From JAICXG01 sp036494545 (lineage in GTDB: Bacteria; Verrucomicrobiota; Verrucomicrobiia; Chthoniobacterales; UBA10450): DNA of 64,000 bases. The notes below the pieces were generated by a model, which saw only the letters and a program-made list of their open reading frames with translations, did no database searches and had not been told where the DNA came from. The stretch covers positions 380,149 to 444,148 of the forward strand of contig DASXOB010000002.1 in assembly GCA_036494545.1 (NCBI GenBank), given 5' to 3'. Shown here in pieces: positions 57,986-64,000 of the stretch. Within the stretch, counting starts at the first letter, position 1. The number at the start of each line of letters is the position of its first letter. Position numbers and translations under genes: made by a program.

Positions 57986-58427
57986 GTTAAGAGTCGGTAG
58001 TTGAGAGTTGAGAGAGTCATGGCGGAACTTAGCTAGGTAATAGCGATCGGCGAAGGCCGCTGAGCATTTTGCTTTGCTCTTCTGCGGCGGCGTATGATGC
58101 ACGAAATCTCTCTTCATTCATGAAGCCTTCGCGCTGGCTGATAAAGGCCTGCGATACGACCTCGAAAACGGAACCCGTGGCAATCTCAACGAAACGAGCG
58201 AAGTTATTTTGCGAGATGCGAGAGCAACCTTCGGCCAGATTCGAAGAAATGGAGACGGCCGCGCGACGCATTTGATTCGTTAGGCCAAAGCGATCTTCTG
58301 CGGGGAAGCTTCGAGTTTCGCGATAAACCAAATCAGCGAAATCGATCGCCTTCTGCCAGACTTCGAGTTTCTCAAAGTTAAACATCGCTTTTTTCTGTCT
58401 CTCAACTCTCAACTAAAGACTCTCAAC
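57986..58427 (-). mobile_element. Inverted-repeat element carrying a four-helix-bundle protein gene
   Basis: 30-bp terminal inverted repeats lie at 57986-58015 and 58398-58427; the left matches the reverse complement of the right at 27 of 30 positions (core TAGTTGAGAGTTGAGAGA). Between them is only one gene (58029-58385). It lies in the gap between sdhA and sdhB. No target duplication is obvious and no transposase is present, so it would depend on a helper. An identical-looking repeat core occurs alone at 44272-44308. Confidence 0.75.
58029..58385 (-). CDS. Four-helix-bundle protein (23S rRNA intervening-sequence protein family)
   Basis: 118 residues from MFNFEKLEVWQKA; a reading upstream adds nine unconserved residues and enters the inverted repeat. 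Family signs are the opening FEKLEVWQKAIDFADLVY, FGLTNQMRRAAVSISSNLAEG, and a helix-rich C-terminus. Relatives are encoded inside 23S rRNA intervening sequences and as scattered small genes, sometimes near diversity-generating retroelements (Avd). A nucleic-acid-binding role is suspected. It is flanked exactly by inverted repeats inside the sdh operon, which makes it a cargo of a mobile element rather than a part of SDH. Confidence 0.85.
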   Translation of the reverse strand: MFNFEKLEVWQKAIDFADLVYRETRSFPAEDRFGLTNQMRRAAVSISSNLAEGCSRISQNNFARFVEIATGSVFEVVSQAFISQREGFMNEERFRASYAAAEEQSKMLSGLRRSLLPS

Positions 58428-58435
58428 TTTCCTCA

Positions 58436-60358
58436 TCACTTATAGCTTCTCGTTGCGAGATGCACCGACTCAAAGAGGAGCGGCTCACGATGCAGCCTGG
58501 GTTCGGCGCTCTCGCCTTGAAATTCCCATGCAAATACGTTGGCGAAGTTTTCGTCGTCACGCAACGCCTCGCCATCCGGCGTCTGATGTTCCTCACGAAA
58601 ATGTCCGCCGCACGATTCGTCGCGCGCGAGCGCGTCGCGACACATCAGCTCTCCGAACTCCAGGAAGTCAGCGACGCGACCGGCGCGCTCGAGCGACTGG
58701 TTATAAGTCTCGCCGTAGCCTGGGACAGTGACATTGTTCCAAAATTCCTCCCGTAACGCTGGGATGCGGGCCAGCGCTTCCTTCAGGCCGGCGGCATTGC
58801 GCGCCATCCCGCACTTGTCCCAGAGCAATAGGCCAAGCTCACGATGGAAAGAGTCAACCGAGCGTTTACCGTCGGCATCGAGGAGACGCTTAACGCGGGT
58901 TCGCACTTCGCTCTCGGTTCTTTCAAAGTCGGGGTCATCGACTGACGGGCGTTTGCCCATTTGCCCGGCAAGATAGTTAGGCAAAGTGTAAGGCAAGACA
59001 AAGTAACCATCAGCCAGACCCTGCATAAGAGCGGAGGCGCCGAGACGGTTGGCGCCGTGATCGGAAAAGTTGGCTTCGCCAAGAATATGCAAACCGGGAA
59101 GGTTACTCATGAGATTGTAGTCAACCCACAGGCCGCCCATCGTGTAATGGACTGCCGGATAAATGCGCATCGGCTGCTTGTAGGCATCGTCTCCGGTTAT
59201 CTTTTCGTAGATATCGAAGAGGTTGCCGTAACGCTCGCGAATGGTCGGCTCGCCGAGACGCGCGATTGCGTCCTTGAAGTCGAGGTAAACGCCGCGACCG
59301 CCCGGACCGACGCCACGCCCTTCATCGCAGACTTCCTTGGCGCTACGCGAAGAGATATCACGTGGAGCAAGATTGCCGAAGCTCGGGTATTTGCGCTCCA
59401 GATAGTAGTCTCGGTCCTGCTCAGGAATTTCGTTAGGCGGCTTTGCGCAATCTTCGCGCCGCTTCGGCACCCAGACGCGACCGTCATTGCGGAGCGACTC
59501 GGACATGAGAGTGAGCTTTGACTGATAATCGCCGCTCACGGGAATACAGGTAGGATGGATTTGCGTGTAGCAGGGATTGGCAAAGAGCGCGCCCCGCTTG
59601 TAGGCGCGATAGGTGGCAGTGACGTTGCAACCGCGGGCGTTGGTCGAAAGATAGAAAACATTTCCGTAACCGCCGGTTGCCAATACCACGGCATCGGCGG
59701 CGTGCCTGACAATTTCGCCGGTGATAAGATCGCGGGTGATGATTCCCTTGCTCTGACCATCGACCACGACAAGGTCGAGCATCTCCGTTTGCGGAAACAT
59801 TGTCACTGTTCCGGCGGCGATCTGGCGGCAGAGGGCCTGATATGCGCCTAACAATAACTGCTGGCCGGTTTGTCCCCGGGCGTAAAAGGTGCGCGAGACC
59901 TGCGCCCCGCCAAACGAGCGGTTGGCGAGCAGCCCGCCGTATTCGCGCGCAAACGGAACGCCCTGCTCAACACATTGGTCTATGATGTTGTTGGATACTT
60001 CCGCCAGCCGATAAACGTTGGCCTCGCGCGAACGGAAATCCCCGCCCTTAATCGTGTCGTAGAAAAGGCGGTAAACGCTGTCGCCGTCGTTCGGATAGTT
60101 CTTCGCCGCGTTGATCCCGCCCTGAGCGGCGATGCTATGTGCGCGGCGCGGGCTATCCTGATAGCAGAACGATTTGACCTGATAGCCCTGTTCGCCCAGG
60201 GTCGCGGCCGCCGAACCTCCGGCAAGTCCTGTCCCGACCACGATAATCTCAAACTTGCGGCGATTGTTCGGCGCGACCAGCCGCGAGTTATCCTTGTGGC
60301 GGTTCCATTTTTCCGGCAGCGGCCCGCCAGGAATTCCCGAGTCCAGAGTTCCGATCAT
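58436..60358 (-). CDS. sdhA: Succinate dehydrogenase flavoprotein subunit
   Basis: 640 residues. The FAD-binding N-terminus is IIVVGTGLAGGSAAATLGEQG, the FAD-attachment His lies in SPRRAHSIAAQGGINAA, and substrate-site residues are in HPTCIP. VHYTMGGLWVDYN and RLGASALMQGLADG also appear. The enzyme oxidises succinate to fumarate, or reverses it, at the inner membrane face. Length and insertions fit the Bacteroidetes/Bacillus class. Its start overlaps the sdhC stop by 4 bp. The gap to sdhB holds the mobile element. Confidence 0.96.
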   Translation of the reverse strand: MIGTLDSGIPGGPLPEKWNRHKDNSRLVAPNNRRKFEIIVVGTGLAGGSAAATLGEQGYQVKSFCYQDSPRRAHSIAAQGGINAAKNYPNDGDSVYRLFYDTIKGGDFRSREANVYRLAEVSNNIIDQCVEQGVPFAREYGGLLANRSFGGAQVSRTFYARGQTGQQLLLGAYQALCRQIAAGTVTMFPQTEMLDLVVVDGQSKGIITRDLITGEIVRHAADAVVLATGGYGNVFYLSTNARGCNVTATYRAYKRGALFANPCYTQIHPTCIPVSGDYQSKLTLMSESLRNDGRVWVPKRREDCAKPPNEIPEQDRDYYLERKYPSFGNLAPRDISSRSAKEVCDEGRGVGPGGRGVYLDFKDAIARLGEPTIRERYGNLFDIYEKITGDDAYKQPMRIYPAVHYTMGGLWVDYNLMSNLPGLHILGEANFSDHGANRLGASALMQGLADGYFVLPYTLPNYLAGQMGKRPSVDDPDFERTESEVRTRVKRLLDADGKRSVDSFHRELGLLLWDKCGMARNAAGLKEALARIPALREEFWNNVTVPGYGETYNQSLERAGRVADFLEFGELMCRDALARDESCGGHFREEHQTPDGEALRDDENFANVFAWEFQGESAEPRLHREPLLFESVHLATRSYK

Positions 60359-61050
60359 GAGTGAGCAGATAATTTCACCCAGCCAAGAAGAACAGCCGCC
60401 GGAATGGAGCTGTAGCCAAAGAAGAGTAACCAGGCAAAAACCCTGCCGGCTAAGGCCAGACGCGGAGTGAGCTGCTGGTTATTCAGGCCTAACGATTGAA
60501 AAAAACTCGACGATCCGTGGCTCAAGTGGAGAGCGAGGAGGAACATCGCCAGAATGTAAAACCCTGAGACGAGTGGACTCGAAAACCCGAGGACCATCAT
60601 CGAGTAAACGTCGTAATGCCCAAGTGGATCCCTGGCCAGAGTGGCAAAGCGCGGGTCGGTTGTGCGAAAGGTAAATTGGAGCAAGTGAAAGACAATAAAA
60701 GCAAGCACGATCAGGCCGCTCATCACCATTGTGCGGGAAGCGAGAGTCGCCTTCACAATCTCCTTCCGCCGATAGCGCAAGGGGCGGGCACGGCGATTTT
60801 CAATCGCAAGACGGATCGTGTAATAAATGTGCACCACGACAGTGAGGAGAAGAAACACTCGAATGGCCCAAAGCAGCGGACCCAGATCGCGCAAATGCTC
60901 GGCATAACCATTAATCCAGTCCGGCCCGAGAAAAATCTGCAGGTTCCCGAGAAGGTGGCCGATGACGAAGAGGATGAGGATCACCCCGCTTACTGCCACA
61001 ATCAGCTTCCGTCCGACAGATGAGCGATGAAAGGCAGCGATACTGGTCAC
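60355..61050 (-). CDS. sdhC: Succinate dehydrogenase cytochrome b558 subunit
   Basis: 231 residues with five predicted membrane helices; it is the single large membrane anchor of type-B succinate:quinone reductase. It starts FHRSSVGRKLIVAVSGVILILF. Heme-ligand histidines lie within the helices (VIGHLLGNL; VHIYYT; FHLLQFTFR; LHLSHGSSSFFQS). It carries two hemes and the quinone site. First gene of the operon; 4-bp overlap with sdhA. A TCGTTAGGC word is in QSLGLNN. Confidence 0.9.
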   Translation of the reverse strand: MTSIAAFHRSSVGRKLIVAVSGVILILFVIGHLLGNLQIFLGPDWINGYAEHLRDLGPLLWAIRVFLLLTVVVHIYYTIRLAIENRRARPLRYRRKEIVKATLASRTMVMSGLIVLAFIVFHLLQFTFRTTDPRFATLARDPLGHYDVYSMMVLGFSSPLVSGFYILAMFLLALHLSHGSSSFFQSLGLNNQQLTPRLALAGRVFAWLLFFGYSSIPAAVLLGWVKLSAHS

Positions 61051-61150
61051 GGTGCCAAACTAGCGTTTCTGTAAACGCAGTTCAACCATGCCACCATCGA
61101 AGGCCGCAGTCCGCTGCCGTTGGAGACGATTGAGTCGCAAACTCAAGCGT

Positions 61151-63475
61151 TCATTGCGGTGAGGCGGACTGATCTAGATCATAAATCTCAACTAACGAGA
61201 GGCCAGTTCCACCGTCTGCTCCAGTGACAATAGCAGTATAATTGCCAGCTGGCGGGTGAAGGACCAAAGCTGACTCCGAATCATCGGCCGGCGCCAGACC
61301 ATTACTTACAAGGTCGGGTGTGTTCGTGCCGCTGCCCCAGTCATCGTTCGTGGCAATAGCGGTTCCAGTACTGTCGTAAACGGTAAGAAGAGGGTTTGTT
61401 AAGAAGCCAGTGAGGCCTGCCGAGCCTAAAGAAGGTCCAAGGCCGCGGACAATTATGGTTCCATTGGATTCCTGTCCCTCAATAAAGCCGCTGATAAGAG
61501 CTTGATCGCTGTTACCTACGAAACCGCGCGTGCTGAGATTTGCCAGGACCGAACCACTGCCCGGAGACAAGTCGTAAACTTCGACCAAACCGATGCCAGC
61601 AGTTCCATCTACGCTGGAAGCGACCACAGTATAATAACCTGGCGCCAGGCTTTGGATCGTTGCAGCCTCCGATGTATTGGTCGGAGCCAGGCCGTCCGCA
61701 GTGAGTTGATCAGCGCTCGGATCTGATTGCCAATTATCGTTTGTCGCTACGACAGCGCCGGAAGAATCATGGATGGTTAACAATGGGTCGGTCACGGTGC
61801 CGGAAAGTCCCTGATCACCAAGGGAAGGTCCGAGGAGTCGGACGGCCACGCTCTTAGAACCCGTTCCTGTGACAATGAAGCCGGCAATGAGTGTGTCATC
61901 AGTATTGGATACCTGCCCGCGAGTGGAAACGTTAAGCGCTTGCGGCCCAACGACGGGGAATTGTGTATTTTCGAGATGAATCGGTTGTGAGTTATAGGCC
62001 GTATTACACACCATCGTCGGATACTGATAGTAAAAGACTTGATCGCCCGCGCTGTTCAGGCCCAGGAGTTGCCCGAGATCACTTGTCGTCTCTGGGAATC
62101 CGATCGCCGCGTAGTCCACAAGGTAATTATTGGGCGCGTCTTCATAGACGCTACTGCAGATGGGACTGTAAACCGATTGGTTCTGTTCGTACTGATAGAC
62201 GACAGTTGCTGTTCCGGGATTAGTCATCCCGCTGGCTGTGTCCAGATTCAGTTCGTATTTGCGCGGGCTGGAATAAGTGCGGGTCTCGCCCGGCGGCTGT
62301 TGAAACATGCTGCCAAAACCGTCGTCGAAAAGCAGCAGGTCATTATCATAGGTCAAGGAAGTCGCATGTTGCCCGATCGGCGGGAGGCTATCGGTCGTCA
62401 CGTTGAGCGCGAAAGCCGCCAGAGAGGGAAACGTGAACCACTTCTTGGTTTGATCGCCGAGAATCCATTTGATCGTGCTGGATGCATAATCGATGCAAAT
62501 GACGAAATTCTCGCGACTCGAAACAATAATTGAGTCATCAGCCCGGTTGTAGGTAGCAGCATTATTGTGAAACCAGTCGGTCGGGGAGGGATAGACAAAC
62601 TGGCTTGGGTCGTCGCCTCCCGCTGTCATCGCTGCGCTGATAATATCGGCCATGTTAAAAGTTTTCACGACTGTCCCTGTGAGATCCACATCGAGGATCG
62701 TGGATTCGAACTGAGAGGTAGTGTCGACTGCCGCCAGGAGGCCAGCCTTGCCAGCATCGATGTTATGGTGGAAATTAAGGACATCATCGGTCGTGCTGTA
62801 ATCATTCAGCACAGTGACGGTTCCATCGAGGTCTATCCGATACAGGATACTCGTAACACCCGCGTAAATGGCTCCCTGGTAGAAGGTCGAGCTTCCGGTG
62901 AGCGCGTTTGGAACGGCCAGCGGGCTGACCCAGCGCAAGTTTCCATCACTATCTACGATCACGGGCGAATAGGTGCCGCAACCAGAACGAATAAAAATGT
63001 AGTCATAACTTATGGGCTCATCCGTACGAGCCTTCAGGACCGTCGGAGTGTTATAGCCGCAGCCCTGATCGTCAAAAGTGCCGGCGTCAATCGTAGTGCT
63101 GTCTGTCTTGGACGAGCCATCAAGGAAGTTGTAGGTAAGAGTGACGGTGTTAGTCGCTCCCGCATAGAGTCCATAAACTGGCAGGAAGATGTCGGTACTT
63201 GGAGGTGTCAGGTATCCCTTGGTAACCATGTAGTCGAGCGAGTAGGTACCTGAAAGAGGGCGGGCGAACGCGCCGGCCTTGGTCGAAATGGTAAATTGAA
63301 TACTCTTGATGGTGTCCGTTGAGCTCGCCGTCAGCGTAAGCTGACTGATGAATACAGTCGGCCCGGGGTTCTGAGCCGTGATGGTGATGGTTGTATCGTC
63401 AGCCTGAGTTGCGGCCGCGAAGCGGACCACCAAGGTTAAGAGAGCAGCAACGATGATAAAAAAGCGGGTCTTCAT
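61151..63475 (-). CDS. Secreted aryl-sulfate sulfotransferase with two C-terminal GLGPSL modules
   Basis: 774 residues with a signal peptide ending near AAATQA. The N-terminal ~500 residues match the ASST fold: YDYIFIRSGCGTYSPVIVDSDGN, LRWVSPLA, YRIDLDGTVTVLNDYS, FHHNIDAGKAGLLAAVD with a likely catalytic His, and a STIKWILGDQTKKW blade. ASST enzymes move sulfate between phenolic compounds. The last ~260 residues are two copies of the GLGPSL module (RLLGPSLGDQGLSG; IVRGLGPSLGSAGL) also found at 32906-34867 and in the partial gene beyond 63698. No PAPS site is expected for this class. Confidence 0.75.
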   Translation of the reverse strand: MKTRFFIIVAALLTLVVRFAAATQADDTTITITAQNPGPTVFISQLTLTASSTDTIKSIQFTISTKAGAFARPLSGTYSLDYMVTKGYLTPPSTDIFLPVYGLYAGATNTVTLTYNFLDGSSKTDSTTIDAGTFDDQGCGYNTPTVLKARTDEPISYDYIFIRSGCGTYSPVIVDSDGNLRWVSPLAVPNALTGSSTFYQGAIYAGVTSILYRIDLDGTVTVLNDYSTTDDVLNFHHNIDAGKAGLLAAVDTTSQFESTILDVDLTGTVVKTFNMADIISAAMTAGGDDPSQFVYPSPTDWFHNNAATYNRADDSIIVSSRENFVICIDYASSTIKWILGDQTKKWFTFPSLAAFALNVTTDSLPPIGQHATSLTYDNDLLLFDDGFGSMFQQPPGETRTYSSPRKYELNLDTASGMTNPGTATVVYQYEQNQSVYSPICSSVYEDAPNNYLVDYAAIGFPETTSDLGQLLGLNSAGDQVFYYQYPTMVCNTAYNSQPIHLENTQFPVVGPQALNVSTRGQVSNTDDTLIAGFIVTGTGSKSVAVRLLGPSLGDQGLSGTVTDPLLTIHDSSGAVVATNDNWQSDPSADQLTADGLAPTNTSEAATIQSLAPGYYTVVASSVDGTAGIGLVEVYDLSPGSGSVLANLSTRGFVGNSDQALISGFIEGQESNGTIIVRGLGPSLGSAGLTGFLTNPLLTVYDSTGTAIATNDDWGSGTNTPDLVSNGLAPADDSESALVLHPPAGNYTAIVTGADGGTGLSLVEIYDLDQSASPQ

Positions 63476-63697
63476 GGTTTGGTATGATTAAGGTTTGTTG
63501 GCACAGACGTAACTTAGTGAATCGCGGTTAGGATGGCAGATGCGCTTGGCAATCCAACAAAAAACTTTCAATTCAGGGAATTTTTTTTCGGCTGTGCAAA
63601 AGCATCTTTCCGAGAGGAGACAAATCGATGGTTCAGTGCATCTTGCACGCGCCCTGGCAATGGCCGACTTGGCCCAAAGGACGAGAAATCAGCCGCA

Positions 63698-64000
63698 TTA
63701 CATCCCCGTTTGTGCCGGTTCGAGATTATAAACCTCCGCAAGTCCGATTCCGCTGGATCCGTCAGCACTGCTTACGACTGTCGTGTAGGCGCCTGCTGGC
63801 AAATATAAGATTGTCGCCGCTTCGGCGTCGTCCGCTGGGGCAAGACCGAGTTGTTCAAGGTCGGGCATGTTGAGGTCGTCCTGCCAGTTGTCGTTTGTCG
63901 TGATGACGGTGCCATTGGCATCAAAGACGCTCAGGGTCGGATCAGCAAGCGGGTTTCCAAGTCCCGCGGAGGCGAGTGAAGGTCCCAGAGCGCGCAGGAC
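63698..64000 (-). CDS. C-terminal end of another secreted protein with the GLGPSL module (partial)
   Basis: Open frame to the right edge, 100 codons before the TAA at 63698-63700. It reads VLRALGPSLASAGLGNPLAD, TLSVFDANGTVITTNDNWQDD, LAPADDAEAATIL, SSGIGLAEVYNLEPAQTGM. This is one complete module like those ending the beta-helix protein and the arylsulfotransferase. The rest of the gene lies outside the window. Confidence 0.85.
   Translation of the reverse strand, partial: VLRALGPSLASAGLGNPLADPTLSVFDANGTVITTNDNWQDDLNMPDLEQLGLAPADDAEAATILYLPAGAYTTVVSSADGSSGIGLAEVYNLEPAQTGM

Overview
This is about 64 kb of GC-rich bacterial chromosome, most likely from a soil-type member of the Verrucomicrobiota (Spartobacteria/Chthoniobacterales-like). 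That placement is an inference. It rests on protein style: large secreted proteins with DUF11, Kelch and proline-threonine linkers, membrane glycosyltransferase-TPR proteins, an Act-type quinol oxidoreductase next to an A2-type oxidase, and a Bacillus/Bacteroidetes-style three-gene succinate dehydrogenase. No rRNA is present to confirm it. Everything here was read by eye; counts and alignments are hand-made.

Layout. 0-4.5 kb: the end of an alternative complex III (Act) cluster, a SCO copper chaperone, and cytochrome oxidase subunits II and I, packed with ATGA overlaps. 4.5-13.5 kb: a lipid kinase, alanine dehydrogenase with a YqgE/AlgH protein, tRNA-Glu(CTC) and tRNA-Pro(TGG), a fatty acid desaturase, a ClC channel, and a NarL-type two-component pair. 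13.5-25 kb: two paralogous membrane-TPR proteins flanking a decayed glycosyltransferase, then a 2002-residue surface protein with six exact-period 378-bp DUF11 repeats. 25-35 kb: methionine synthase split into two genes, an MFS transporter, a cell-wall amidase, a polysaccharide deacetylase and a beta-helix surface protein. 35-46.4 kb: transketolase, dnaB-rplI, a small Fe-S assembly operon (rhodanese-like, IscU-like, SufT), an acyltransferase, and the E1 alpha, E1 beta and E2 genes of a 2-oxoacid dehydrogenase. 46.4-57 kb: an accessory stretch of small secreted or unknown proteins, broken genes and dispersed repeats, then a large secreted glycosidase-like protein and a PQQ-type beta-propeller protein. 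57-61 kb: sdhCAB, interrupted between sdhA and sdhB by a roughly 440-bp element carrying a four-helix-bundle protein gene with near-perfect inverted repeats. 61-64 kb: a secreted arylsulfotransferase and the end of another secreted protein sharing the same C-terminal module.

The strongest unexplained signal is a 9-mer, TCGTTAGGC. I find 34 copies of its 8-bp core CGTTAGGC (about 2 expected), 30 of them preceded by T. It occurs on both strands, in several reading frames of unrelated conserved genes, at stop/start junctions, and in stem-loops between convergent genes. It is absent from several multi-kilobase blocks, including the 15 kb with the TPR genes and the giant surface protein. It behaves like a DNA uptake sequence or another genome-wide signature word, and it also fits the integron core-site consensus GTTRRRY. 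The second notable find is the small inverted-repeat element inside the sdh operon.
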